This document shows positions 47,501 to 59,850 of a DNA stretch of 64,000 bases, one piece after another (position 1 is the stretch's first letter; each line of letters starts with the position of its first letter). The position numbers were made by a program, and so were the translations under genes. The stretch spans positions 10,169,272 to 10,233,271 of the forward strand of contig CM042038.1 in NCBI GenBank assembly GCA_023525975.1, written 5' to 3'. The notes below the pieces were generated by a model. The model saw nothing but the letters and a program-made list of their open reading frames with translations, did no database searches and had not been told where the DNA came from. The DNA comes from Smallanthus sonchifolius (Eukaryota > Streptophyta > Magnoliopsida > Asterales > Asteraceae).

Positions 47501-48634
47501 CCAGAGGGTAGTCGTTAGTCAATTTACTCACGGAAAGTAAGTTCTTTGTTAGAGTAGGGACGACAAGAACATCGTTCAAAGCAAACTTGTTGAACGATGA
47601 AGCTGTACCAATATGCGAAATGGGAAGTATATTACCGTTACCGAAAGCGACGTTATCTTTTCCAAAATAGGGAGCTGATGAGTTCAGATGGTTAGCCGAT
47701 GGCGCCATATGAGCAGTCGCACCGGAGTTGACATACCAATCTGGTGACTGATTTGAAGCATGAAAGTTTGCATGGAATGCCTCGGCTAGATTGGCAACAT
47801 TATATGAGGGCTGTTGAACATAATTGGCCAGGTTAGGACACATGTTTGCATAGTGACCATTTGTGCGACATAGCTGACAATGAGGGGAACGTCGCCCGCG
47901 ACCATGTGAACCTGAAAAATTACCTTGTGATGATCTGCTCGAGTGACCACGACCCCGAGAGGAGTAATTAGATGACTGTTGATTAGCCAAGAAGGCTACA
48001 GTTGGTGTTGGGGTAAGTAATAATTCATGTGCTTCAGCTTTAGACAAAAGGTCACGGAAAGGTAGACGTGGTTGAACCGCCCTATGTGCCGTAGAGAATG
48101 TCTCGAAAGCAGGTCCGAGACCACATAAAAACCAATGAGACTTGTCCGCTTGATCAACGGTGTGACCGATTGCAGCTAACTGATCACAAATAGCCTTAAA
48201 AGTTTTACCATATTCAGAAACGGATAAGGTACCTTTCTTGAGAGATCGCAAGGAATCTCTAAGATTCTGAGCACGCTCTATAGAATCATGATTGTAGGCG
48301 GCTTCAAGGGCACGCCATACTTGACGAGCGGAAGTGAGGCCAAGAGCCTCGGCCATAGCTTCTTCGGTGAGCGAGGATTGAAGAAGAAGAAGAACACGCT
48401 GGTCCGTTTCAAGCCAGATTGAATACGCAGGGTTGGGTGATGTCTTACCTGCAGCTTCAATCGTTTGTGAGGAAGGCGAGATGGAACCGTCAACATAGCC
48501 TAACCATTTTTTATGATAGGAAGGACTTGGTTTCGCCAAAGAAGATAGTTCGAGGATGAAAGTTTGAAGGAAAGCATGTGAAGGAGAGTAGCCATCGGTA
48601 GTTCGATAGAGGAAGAAGATGAACTGTCGGCCAT
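44529..48634 (-). pseudogene. copia gag-pol polyprotein, frameshifted
   Basis: Gag starts at 48634, then shifts frame in an A-run near 48512. Gag continues to a zinc knuckle (CQLCRTNGHYANMC, near 47880), and the protease motif follows near 47737. There the usual catalytic Asp of DSGAT is Asn (VNSGATAHM). The integrase zinc region (WHQRLGH..CSSC) is followed by a stop codon near 47217, then the integrase core (DLVHCDLWGP, FQSDGGTEF, PEQNGRAERKH). A frame change occurs near 46478 and another near 45660, inside RT. RT carries the YVDD box (LLVYVDDIILIG). RNase H ends the frame near 44529 (SDADWARCIETRRSTYGYS). At least three frame changes, one stop and one lost catalytic residue show it is dead. 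Confidence 0.9.
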
Positions 48635-48696
48635 GGTGGGAAAGAATTAGGTTTTTTTTTGTTTTTGGAGAAAAAGAATCGGTATGGCTGATACCA

Positions 48697-48840
48697 TATA
48701 AGGTCTGATAATATTTTCCACAATAATAATCATTTACATACCCCAATATAAAGGGATTACACAGAGAGAAATTAGGACCGATATACGGTTTACAAATATA
48801 ATCTCATCTAAATATAAGTTATCCTCCTTTATTGCTAATA
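48697..48840 (-). repeat. 5' LTR of copia element
   Basis: 144 bp. It has an extra ATA in the AATAATAAT stretch compared with the 3' LTR. Confidence 0.88.
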
Positions 48841-48845
48841 GTAGT

Positions 48846-49440
48846 AGTAATGGAGAAAAAATAACGGGAAAAAGAGTCTTGAGATCACAGAATTGTGACA
48901 CGCGACACTATCAGTTACTTCATCAAGTCGCAATAACTCAGTTTCGATTTTATCCAACTCATTCTGAAGACAGAATTTCTTCATTGCTAATTCCTTCATA
49001 TCTATCCACTTCATCTCGTCAATGACCCTTTCTCCTTTAGCTTGTTTAATTGTCTCCTACCAGCTCAGCGCCTTCGCTTCTAACGAGATATATTATCCTG
49101 ACATTCACTGATTTTGATTACGGACTCCATTGAAGCAACCATTTCACGTGGCTATAGCATCCTTCTTGTCGTTGAAGGGCTTAGGATTACAGCCACTAAA
49201 AGCCTTATACAGTACATCCAATCTTATTATTAGTTCCTGCTTGAACACCATCATTTGTTCCACCCTGATTAGTGTCGGTATTAGTTCATGTTCTAGTAGC
49301 GACATGTGCAGATTCACATGGCTGTACGACAAACCCGCATGGCTTAATCTCCTTTGACAGTTGCAAGCCTTCTCAACCACAGGTGCATTCCCAATACCAC
49401 TAGAAAGCGTTAATGAATCTCCCTCACCATAATTCAAAAT
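48846..49440 (-). pseudogene. unknown broken gene fragment, coiled-coil-like
   Basis: Minus-strand reading from 49437 gives about 97 residues (NYGEGDSLTLSSGIGN, HMSLLEHELIPTLIRVEQ, YKAFSGCNPKPFNDKK) to a stop at 49144. In other frames the sequence continues with MESVIKISECQDN and then a helical Lys/Glu-rich stretch, KGERVIDEMKWIDMKELA then ENELDKIETELLRLDE-like, down to the copia edge at 48846. The codon-like continuity suggests a former exon set or captured gene. I do not recognise the family. At least two frame breaks and stops are present. Confidence 0.45.
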
Positions 49441-49696
49441 CGCTAAAAGAAAGACATGTTAAACGTCACACGGGCAGACCATGAACAAGTGTACGCTACG
49501 ATTAGGGCTAAATATAACATAAGTAGGAGTAGTTAATCTTTATAATTTCTAATTTATGTAATGTTGGTTGTAGCATTTATTTATAATTTTATGTAAAGTT
49601 TGATGTAGCATTTAGTTTTTAATTTATGTAATATGTAATTGTATTAATTTCAAGTTTAAAAAAATTTAATATATTATAACTTTTAAATATATTCTA

Positions 49697-50262
49697 CTAG
49701 GTTAGATTTCCGTGTGTTACACGGACTGAATCATGAAAAGAATACAATAAATAAATATTTTATATGTTGAGAGATTATTATTAGATTTTATAGTGTCACG
49801 GCTAGTAGATACCTTATAAAACAATTACATAGTAACTAGTTTAGATCCCGTGTCTACACACGGGGTGAAATCTGAAAAATATAATATATAAAATTTTTAA
49901 ATCTTTATGTATATATTTTACATGTGTAAAAATATATTATATATACTAAGGATAGAAACAAACTCAAAATATGTAAAAATTAATATACAACTGGGTTTCG
50001 AAAATATGTTAATTACTATTTAATGAAATTTAACTTTCATTTACTATTTGATTGAAATAAATGTTACATAATTAAACTTCAAAGTTTTTTATAATAAGGG
50101 ATAATTTATAATAAATGTGTTTAATTAGTATTTTTTTAAATATATATTATTATTAAAAGATAGAAGTGCATTAAATAAGAGAAAGAGGCGGAAAAAAATG
50201 ATGATAATGAATATGAAGATGATACTTGACAGTAAAAACCTTTATTTATTATATAGTATAGA
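49697..50262 (-). mobile_element. Helitron, non-autonomous, with two stacked 3' ends
   Basis: On the minus strand the 5' end TCTATACTATATAATAAATA (50262) follows an A. The first 3' end is at 49836: hairpin CCCGTGT-GTAG-ACACGGG, then ATCTAAACTAG before T. A second 3' end lies at 49697: hairpin TCCGTGT-AAC-ACACGGA, then AATCTAACCTAG before T. The 5' end is nearly the same as that at 23303. Confidence 0.72.
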
Positions 50263-50808
50263 TATAGAGTAAAAAACAATTTGATTATTGAAAATAAATA
50301 TAAAAAATGGTGATAAGGGAAATGTAAGGATATTTACATGAGGGTTTATTTTTCCGTCAAGCCATATATATTTTCCCCCTTTGTATAACAGCAATGCTGC
50401 ATGAGTGCACGGTTTAGTACCAGATTTATACAATAATGACGTAATTGCGAATATGAACAAAATGGCCGAACAGATGAGGGTCGGATGGGCCAAAGCCAAA
50501 ATGAGCCAAGGCTAGGCAGACCAAAGTTAGCACACTTCAAACTCAGATGGACCAAAGCCCATAAATTGAGCCATATTTTAAAAAATCAAGAGGAAACTGC
50601 AACATTTGCAAATCAAATCTACAAACAACACAATATTCGATGCAAGGATCGTTTATTAATTATTACTACATGCTTGATGTTACTTGCACAATAAGTTAAA
50701 TAAAACATAGAGGCTCATAAAGCTCCCTTTGTTAAACAGACTAGACTTCTTTATTACCAGAAAACAGAACATAAACAGAAACACAAACAAACAAACAGAT
50801 GATGTTAC
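50263..50808. other. spacer downstream of the CLASSY-like gene
   Basis: No separate gene supported. Short open frames on both strands at 50242-50694 lack features. The right part is probably the 3' untranslated region of the gene ending at 50809. Confidence 0.45.
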
Positions 50809-53800
50809 TTACTCTCTGCCTCTTACCACCATATTCGAAGCCTTTTCGTTCTTCATGATCGCGTGAAACAATGAAGCGCGGTCCTCCTCCACAATCTCCC
50901 TCAACAACTCATCTTCAATCTTCGGTGCTTGCCAATGAGAAGGATCTTCCACTAACTCCTCACTAAATATCATACTCGACACCCATTCTTTCCATGTAGT
51001 CCTACTGTGTTTCTCTTCTTCTAAAGTCCCTGTTGCAAGCAACTGGTACACGTAAACCACCTTATCTTGACCGGGCCTAAAAGCCCGTGCAATCGCTTGT
51101 TTACTTTTAGAAGGATTCCATTCTGAATCCAGTAAGATGACACGTGAAGCTGCGGTCAGACTAATTCCTTCAGCGCAAGCATTAATTGAAGCCAGCATTA
51201 CTTTTGACGGCCCCCCGGGTTCTTCAAATTTGTCCATTACACGTCCTCTTTCGAATAGCTCGAGTTCTCCTTGAAGGACTAAAACTTCTTTGCCTCTTTT
51301 CCACCCGTAGAACCGATCAAATGTTTCTAAAAACAGATTTATTGGAGCAATGTTGTGGCAAAAGATTAAGACCTTTTCTTTTCGAAGAAGACAACGAGGG
51401 ACTAAACTCATTACAAATCTGACTTTTGACCCGAGTTTGAGGTCGAACTTGAGACTATTAAGGGCCTGGAGCTCGTCCTCCTTGAAATACTGACTTGCAC
51501 ATGCGGTTGTTTGTATCAACCATGGGTGTATCGACCCTAGTGTGATTAACAGTTCAAGTTCTAAGGGAAAACCTTTGTATACGGGTCGTTGATCTTGAAG
51601 TTTCTTGAGGATATCTTGCTGAATGGTGGTGGATTTCATCATGAGAGTGTAACATTGTAGACCAGGGAGGTTTTCTGCGCTACCGCCTTCATAGTTATCG
51701 ATGAACTTGCTTGTTAAGCTTCTTAGAATGTTTAATCCTTGTTGTCTATCCTTCTGAACATTTGAGTTAATTTGCTCTGCTATCTTGATGACAAACAGCT
51801 TTCTTGCCCTGTTTTCAAGTGAAAACTTGGAAATAACTCCTTTCTTTCTACTCTTGAATTTAGGATCTAGCTTTTTAAGCACCTCGTTGACAAAACGCGG
51901 TCTTGCTAACGTGAGCGTGTTGAAGTATTCACCGAAATTGTTCTGAAATAAGGTGCCGGATAGCAGGACCCGCAACGGGGTGTCTACTTTCATTAAACCT
52001 TTTCTTAATCTCGACTTTGTGCTTCTCGGGTTATGACCTTCATCAAGAATTAATATCCCTGGGCATTGGCGAAGTACTTTGGCCATGTACTGTCGGTGAG
52101 CATAGTTTGAATCTTCACGGGTTAGTGTTAGAAAAGAAGTGTAACCCATTAAGAGGACACTCGGGGTGGTGAGCCATTTCTGTATTTTCTCTAGACAGTC
52201 TAACACATGCATTACATCTTGGTTTCTAGGAAGGCCCGGAGCAAGTTTAAGTTTGTTTCTGAGAACTTCTTCTCTGTATGTCTGACCACCGTGGATTTGG
52301 TACACCGGGATTGGAATCTTCCATTTGATGATCTCTTTGTACCAGGTGTACAACGTTGTTTTTGGAGCAAGGACTAACGGGCGGGATCCCGGGAACAGTT
52401 TTAAGTAGCTTTCGAGAAACGCGATTATGAGTAATGTTTTGCCGGCTCCTGGAGTGTGGGAGATCACACAACCGCCTCTTTTCTTCTTGGCGGCTTCCAT
52501 TTCTGAGGGTACTATGTCGCCAGCTAGATTTCGCCATAGAAACTCAAATGCTCGTTTTTGGTGAAACCGTAGTTTGTCTCTGAGGTTGGGAATCAGAGCC
52601 CACACGTTTTCATTAACTTTCGTATCTGTTACATACATGTCGGATGAAGCAGGACGACATGCAATATCTAGACGTGTGTCTACATCTTGATTATTATCCT
52701 CTGATTCTTCTTCTGTACGGGTTTCTTTGCAAGGCGTCCACACTACACCTGGTAACTGTAAAACCATACAAAAAAGGCGACGATGAAACTTTAATATTTC
52801 AACAACTTAAGAATTTAATGAACCATGAAATAAGGTTATCCTTTGAATAAGATAAAAGTAGTATGAACTAGAGGTAGAAATTTCAGCCCATTCACTTATA
52901 AATGGTTTAACTCGGGCTGTGCTTTATACCAAACAGGTCCAATCAATAAAATTTGCTTAAAGTAGAACAGGTCATGCGGGTTGAAAGTCTCCCAATGTCA
53001 ACTTTAAATGCATACAGCCTCCTAAATTGCTTTTATTCAAAGATTTAGATTGCTGTTGTATTAATAGTCTTTTTGCAATCATGATAAACACATTTAAGTA
53101 TTTACAAAAAAAAAACTAAGACGACAAAAAAAGGTTTACGGGTCAACACAACCTGACCCCGCCCATTTTGACCTGTTACCAACCCGTTCATCTTGTTGCC
53201 CCCTCTAGTATGAAGTCTCATGGGTTCTCAAATTTAACTTACAAAGGATGGCGAGACATCTTTTATTTCAGATCTCACATGACCACATAATCGGCAAATA
53301 ATCCCAAACTGTTCGTTGAGTCTGTAATCATGTAGGCATTTCCGCTCATGGCTGGTTGGTTTTGCCAGTTCATCATTGGCTCCCTGAAAAATAAACTTCA
53401 ATATTATTATACATTTGACTTTCGAATGCGAACTTTAATATTACACATACCTCTGTTTCCTCCATAAGATATGTGGTGGCAAGGGCTAATTCCATCTCCT
53501 TCCACAACATTTCAAGCTCTTTTTCTTCAGTCATTTCTTCATCATCGACTTCTTCTTCCTTTACAGGTACCTCTTTTTTCTCCCTTTGGTCCAAGGACTT
53601 CCCAAGCTGAAATTGATTCCACTGATCAATGACAGGTGGCTGTTCTATATTGATTGATGCATCTATATTCCTCATGCATCTGCTCATCAACTCTCTATAA
53701 ACACTTGCACAAACAGATTTTCTAAAAGAAGTCCTTGAATCAAAGATACTCTCCTTCCCGGAAGAACCTCGTTTAAAACGGCTTCGCTTATTTACTGCTT

Positions 53801-55410
53801 TGCCCTTCCATAAACCTCCTGTACCATCATATTGACTTATGGGAGCTTTAAATTTTCTTTTATGGATTTTGGAAGAACCCTGCATTTTTAAGTACTTGGT
53901 CCATATGTCACTAGTCCCCTCTGCTTCATCATCAGAAGCTCCAGCATCATATGAATCAGCATATATGTATGGCCTTGATGAATGAGATTTAGAAGACATA
54001 GAACAAGGGTATTTTTGTCCATCTTGGTCTAGCTTGTATGGAACCTCTGTTCTGACTTCCTTTGACTTGCCAGTGTCATTCTGCCTTCCAAGATAACCTT
54101 CTTCTTTATATATTTTCCTTAAGTAATTCAATTTATTTCCATCTTTGATAGAGTTATCATCTTGAATTGAAAACGCCACCGGGACTTCTTCATATTTTGA
54201 GCTGTTTGGTCTGTATAATCCAACACGCGACAAGTCAACTTCTGACTCAGACACGTCATCATCGCCAAGATAGCGTTCCGGTTGGATATTCCTACGCTTT
54301 GACCGTCTCAACGCCATGAGATCAACGTTTGATGATGAAGCGAATTCATCCCCATTACAGTTTTGTTTCTTTTCCTCTTGGGATTCTACTTCACTGAATG
54401 GAAAAAGGGCAGGAGTGGAAATTTCATTTTCTAATCTGAAGTTAATAGCAGTTGAATGATTTTCAGAATTTGTTAAACTCTTCTCACCATCACCATCACC
54501 ATCACCATCCCAAATTTGATACAGAATCTGGTTGTTCACTGCTCTCACATCAAACACAAGTTGCTTGTAAATAGATGCAACAAGTAACCAAGATATATCT
54601 GAGGAGAATTTCCCAGTAAATAGTTTAAATATTCGGCGTGAATTGCAGTCTTCAGAAAGGTTCCAACGATAATGTTTATTTTCACATGGCTTTCCTTCAA
54701 GTTTTTGAAGAAGGGATATCTGATCAAGACGTAATGTTTTGACATCTTTATTAATTGCTTTCTTGATCAATCCAGCTGGACCTTGCTTCATGTAGATGTT
54801 GACATGGAATTCACAAATACATTTATCATCTTCATGAGGTTGTCTCTCTATTGAGTTTATTTTAGCATCAAGCCAGACCTGTAAAAATATAATTAGTATG
54901 TGTATATAAGCGTCAAGAAAATATTATGGATTTAATATGGCTACAAAGAAACTTACAGGTTCTGGATTCTCGTTGTTTGATTCTTCATCTGGCGGTTGAT
55001 AAATAGAATGCACACAAACATCAATTCCCGGTCTTAGATAGCTAATGCAATCAGCCAAAGTTGCTTTTCTTGACCTTATTCTAAAGTCCGACATGGGAAT
55101 AGTTTCTTCGATAGTCTCTTCTTTGTTTTTGATAAACATGCTAACAACTCCATTTCTGATACGTAAGCGCTCCACAGACAACCATGAACCACACCAGTAT
55201 GCTTCAAAAGCTGTTCAGCATATCAGAATAGGCATTCAGACAAATGTAATATGTTGATTACAACAAAAATCAAGATTTAGAAGTCAATAAAATAAAGATC
55301 AGGCTTCAATGGCATGGAGTTCCATGACCAAAGGAAGGTTTGAATAAAAACTTACGCAGAGGATCAAATTGATGTGTGTTTTGGTGTATATTAGTATACT
55401 TCCTCTTCAT
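50809..55410 (-). CDS. CLASSY-type SNF2 chromatin remodeler (5 coding exons)
   Basis: CLASSY proteins are SNF2-family ATPases that, with SHH1, bring RNA polymerase IV to chromatin for RNA-directed DNA methylation. Minus-strand exons: 55356-55410, 54957-55210, 53451-54878, 53243-53383 and 50809-52755. They join in frame to 1274 residues, close to the known size of CLSY1. The N-terminus reads MKRKYTNIHQNTHQFDPL, then FEAYWCGSWLSVERLRIRNG, as in CLSY1/2. The middle is acidic and serine-rich, with a DGDGDGDG run. Exon 4 has a CxxC-type zinc region (IICRLCGHV). Exon 5 is the helicase: Walker A HTPGAGKT (about 726-733), LDEGHNPR (DExx box), LSGTLFQNNFGEYFNTL, and the C-terminal motif QAIARAFRPGQDKVVYVYQL. 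No breaks are seen. I cannot tell CLSY1 from CLSY2. Confidence 0.94.
52869..53207. mobile_element. hAT MITE in CLASSY intron 4
   Basis: 339 bp with ends TAGAGGTAGAAAT and TTGTTGCCCCCTCTA. Flanks GTATGAAC (52861-52868) and GTATGAAG (53208-53215) agree in 7 of 8 bases. It shares a core with repeats in introns of the ferritin and ATG27-like genes. Confidence 0.82.
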
Positions 55411-56216
55411 GGTTCCTTTTATTGCTCAAGTGAAATGCTGCAAGTTTATCTACCTGGAATATATTATTAGATCAGCATCAGAAGTCTATTGTAATTAGAT
55501 ATACAGATGCAGGCAGTTGGCCTATAGAGACATGGTGACTATACATATAGCAAAATGTAACTGACACTAGTATAACAAAGGAGTACTTCAACTTTTTTAT
55601 TAATCTTACTGTCTCTAGTTCTAGCTCAGAATTCTACCTTTCTTACATCAGATATTTCCAGAAACATATGGTCAATTAGCAACCGAGTTTTATTCATCCA
55701 ATCAACAAATATCAAACACCTTTGTTCCAAAATAAAAATCCCTCTTTCAATGTTAGTTGTTACAAAAGGACATGATCAGATTTATAGCTCTAGCAGAAAA
55801 TCAAAAATTAATGAAAAGGAAAGCTCAAAACAATAGGACTAAAAGAAGAAACAGTCACATCGAACGATTTCTTCTTTACTACTTGAAAACTGCATTGTTT
55901 TTTCCTTGGTCCATTGGCAAAACAGGGAAAAATTCATTTATTGCATGTTAGAATGGTTCAAAGATGCAACATGTGGAGTGACATGTTGCTTTACATATAG
56001 CATGTTGCTGTATTTGCTTAAGTTCTTTAACTTCCAATAAAAGAAATAATCCTGTCTCATCAAACACAAATATGCTTATTTCTTTTCACTTTTCCCTTTG
56101 TGACATGAACTTTGAAACATTATTCTTTTACACAAAATTAAAACTTTACAGCTACATACATAAAGCTATCATCCATATTTTCAGGTAGCAAATATCACTT
56201 CCAGAACCTTCAATAG

Positions 56217-56400
56217 GATGGCGTGTCGGTAAGCGTTTGAGTTCCTCTAGCATAAATCTCAGGTTCAATACAGGTTTTCGCCCTTTAACCCCCTTGAAAG
56301 CCACCTCCCAAGCATAAACCGTGTTTCACCTAATCTCATTGTTTAGCAGGTTATTGATCGAGTCCGGTAACGGCTTTCCGATACAAGGAAAAACTACTCC
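56217..56400 (+). repeat. possible SINE
   Basis: Box A-like TGGCGTGTCGGTAAGCG and box B-like AGGTTCAATACAGG lie about 40 bp apart. No clear tail or duplication was found, so this is weak. Confidence 0.3.
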
Positions 56401-57084
56401 ACCAAACACATCAACAAATAACAGAATGTCAAGCAGAAGTTTAATTTATCAACTAATAAACAAAATCAGCAAAATTAGAAAATTTACAGACGAAACAAAG
56501 TTGCTACATAGACACTTTAATAAATTCAACCATCTTCCAATTAAAACGAAGCTGAGTCAAATTAAACCTGAACAGCTGCAATTTAAGATAGCTGGATTCA
56601 ACGAACATCAGAATCGGATGAACAGCATAAACCAGAAATCGAAAGCGATTCCTATAAAAAAAATGAAAAAAAAAACCGTAAGGATATCACAATTAGTATA
56701 TATCACTTCAACAATACCGATACCTTCAGTAAAACACATATCGAGTCAAATCAAGCCACAAAACAGCTTTTATCACCGGTAGGTGGACGATGACGATGAC
56801 GACGAACGAACAACTCTTATATTCTAATTAAGCACAAATTGAGTAAAATTAGACCTAAATTTACGGAGGTGCGGTGATGACGCCGAATAGCATCACAATT
56901 CGTCGAGCAAGTGCACGAATAACGGAGAACGGGAATCACTGCCTAAACCAGAGAATCACTGAGTGGGATGAAAGAGAAATCTAGCATTACTATCGTTTTT
57001 TGGTCAGTGAATCTCGATATTTGGAGTGTATTGTCTACTTTTTCTCACTCATATCTGCATGAAACACACACATATACAGAAAAA

Positions 57085-57121
<37 letters not shown>
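57085..57121. repeat. GT/GA microsatellite
   Basis: About 7 GT repeats are followed by about 11 GA repeats. On the gene's strand this is a CT-rich tract of the kind found near plant transcription starts. Confidence 0.95.
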
Positions 57122-57130
57122 GAGGGTTTT

Positions 57131-57970
57131 TGGGAAAGGAGGGAGGTGGTAAATTAAGAAAGGTAGGTGTAAAAAGTGGGAGAGAAGGTGGGCCTAGGGT
57201 TGTTGTCAAATGATCGGAGGGCTAGGATTTGTTGTTTGTTAGATGTGAGGTCACGAGTGACGGTGTCTTCACTTTATAGAAATTTTGCAAATGAAGCTTT
57301 TAGTTTGGAAGTATGAACTTTAGGTCCTTTAAATTTGAACTTATTTATGTTTGGATGATTCATATTTAAAGTTCTCTTGTTTCTTAGTGCCTTTTGTATT
57401 TATGATTTGAAAATATATATATATATATAGTTATTATAACACTTATTTGGTTTCTAAGTGTATCTGGCTGGTCCAATTAATGAATCAATAAAAAGGTCGG
57501 TTTGATAACTGGTCCGATTTATTTAGATTTTTTTCTTTAAAATTAACTTCATCGCATATTTTTTGGGTTATTTAAATGTGAATTCAAATTGATTCCTAAA
57601 CCATAATTAAATATAGATAATTATTTTGTATATTTTTTTACTTTAAAAAACAACTTTATAACAAGAAGTAATTGCATGATTCTCGATATCTATTTGTTTA
57701 TCCCTTCAAAATCAAATTTATTAAAGAAAATCTGGGAATTGATTATTCTATTTGACAACATATGAAGTGAGATATATTAAGATTTGCATTAAAAAGGTAA
57801 ATCATCCAAAAATAAAGTAATAAGTAACCTACAAGAAACATTAAGTGCTGTTATGAAAGTGTTTGACCGTTTTGATATCAAGAGATATTGTTCATTATGA
57901 TTGGATTGAATTTTCATTTTGAAGTATTTGTATTATAAAAAAGGATAAATAAATAAAAACACCATTAACT
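57131..57970. other. intergenic DNA upstream of the CLASSY-like gene
   Basis: The left part has GTGGGCCTAGGG and is probably the promoter. The rest is AT-rich with no gene. Confidence 0.4.
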
Positions 57971-57978
57971 AGGATAAC

Positions 57979-58185
57979 CAACGGCGGACCTACTAAGGGG
58001 ATACGAGGCAGCCGTCCTTTATGATTTTTTTAGTGTTATATATACGTTAAAATCACGATAGCCCCTATAAAGTTTTGAAATAGTCCCCTATAAAAAAATA
58101 GTGTTATATACACGTTATGTATCATTATTCTGGTGACCCCAAAAATTTCCGAGCCCTATGAAAAACTTTCCCGGGTCTACCACTT
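57979..58185. mobile_element. small hAT MITE
   Basis: 207 bp with ends CAACGGCGGACCTAC and GGGTCTACCACTT, flanked by AGGATAAC (57971-57978) and AGAATAAC (58186-58193), 7 of 8 bases alike. It is related in layout to 3381-3574. Confidence 0.7.
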
Positions 58186-58193
58186 AGAATAAC

Positions 58194-59849
58194 ATGATTA
58201 CTCTTACAATGTATCTTTATGAATAGAAGGAAAACAATATCAGATTAATAACTATTACATTAACATCATATAACCTAAAGATAGTTAGTTTGTTTTTCCC
58301 ACTCAATAAAAACTATGGATATAAATTAGTCGAGTTCAAACTCTTCTAAATTTAAGCTTGATTCGTTTAACGTAAGAAAGATCGAACCTGGCTCGTATCA
58401 AACTATATGTATAAAGTCTGAGATGGGGTTATGTGTAATTTTTAAAACTCGAGATTGGTTAGGACTCGGCTCATCTATTACTTATTAATTATTTAGTTAT
58501 GTTTATATATATGTAGACATATAGTTATAGTTTTATATATGACATAATATATAATATTCAATTATTTTTATCATAACTAAATATAATTATACTTATTATG
58601 TAATTATATATTTAGTATATTAAATAAATATTATATTTATAAATAATAGATTTGTATATGCTCGCAAGCAGCGAGCCTGGAAAGTTCTAACTCAAACTTG
58701 TTTATTAAATAAGTTTTAAGTTTATTCTCGAGCACGATCCAAGCCTCATTAGGATGGGGGGAGTGGTACCTATAGAACCCTCTCATTTTATCCAATTAAA
58801 TTTTATCATGTCATTTTTACCCTCTTAAATCCTCTCCAACCCTAAAGGAAAGATGTGGTACCCATTAAGCCCTTGATTTATTTTAATTTTACCCAATTAA
58901 TTTTTTTTAATCCCCGTTGTCTCAAAAGAAGAATTTTATACTAGTGACTCTCTCTCTCTCCACGGGTAAAAACAGGTATTACTGCCCATGTAAGAAAGCC
59001 CTTGTCAAGTCCTAGCCACTTATGGCGGTGTATAACCCGTAAAACCCTTGCAACCCATGCCACCACTCCTTTCACCCTTAACACTCTATTGAACACTAAA
59101 ATATTCTTCGAAATAATGTATATGGATTTGTTTGTATGTTTGCCTTAATAAAAGGCAAAGGGGGTTGATTTAGATGGGCCTGGAGACTTTTTTGTAATTT
59201 GATGGCATATGATGGAGGGGTTGGTGAACACTAAATTCAGATGGGCCCAGGAGCAGACGATAATTATGTCTGATTTACTTATGCTAATTTTGTCAAGTGT
59301 ACCCTTTTCTTACTTTTGAGTTCTGATTGTTTCGTTTCTTGGTATGTGATATTATTAGACATACATGTGGGCCCGCCTGGTTAGCGTGATGGGGTCATTT
59401 ACTCATTTACTCATCAAAACTTTTTAATAGAATTATGTCCTTCACTGTCGAGAAACGAAAGAAGACTTCCATCTCCAAGTTTAACTCAGACGTACCTCAA
59501 AACTACTCATTTACTCAGATTTTATTGGAAACACCCTACTCATTTACTCACCAACTTTTTTTAAAGAAAAATAAACATTTAAATAAAAAAAAGTCAATTT
59601 CATTAATCTAAAATTAACATAATACAATTAAAAACCTAGAAGCATAAAAATAAACTACAAATGAAAATTAAAGTGAATAATATTAATGTATATTTTAACT
59701 TTTTTAAACGTATTTTACATTTTCTTAATAAAACTACGTATTAATTATTATATTTATATATTTTGTTAAAAATATTTATATAAACCTAACAAATTGCCTT
59801 CCAAAGTGTGTGTTTACACCTCACCCTTCCAGTCACCTTCCAAAAATAT
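58194..59849. other. intergenic DNA, no gene recognised
   Basis: AT-rich with several GGGCC-type stretches near 59180-59390 (GATGGGCC, GTGGGCCCGCC). No coding sequence is supported. Confidence 0.4.
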
Positions 59850-59850
59850 T

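Larger units (their letters stand above)
44386..48840 (-). mobile_element. Ty1/copia LTR retrotransposon, decayed
   Basis: LTRs at 44386-44534 and 48697-48840 are nearly identical, with about five changes and two small gaps. A perfect 5-bp duplication GTAGT lies at 44381-44385 and 48841-48845. The element reads leftward: primer binding site TGGTATCAGCC at 48686-48696 and purine tract GAAAGGGGGG beside the left LTR (about 44535-44544). The terminal TG of each LTR has changed, to TA in one and TT in the other, which would block integration of a new copy. Confidence 0.93.
55411..57130 (-). other. likely 5' untranslated region and leader introns of the CLASSY-like gene
   Basis: No other gene is convincing here. 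A CAG acceptor-like site lies just before the ATG (near 55440). The region 56860-57110 is a candidate leader exon, with pyrimidine-rich promoter-like sequence. The plus-strand open frame 56321-56782 has no recognisable features. Confidence 0.4.

Noticed and set aside
56321..56782. 153-residue plus-strand open frame
   Set aside because: Low-complexity Lys/Ile/Ser-rich text without domains, located in the likely leader region of the minus-strand CLASSY-like gene.
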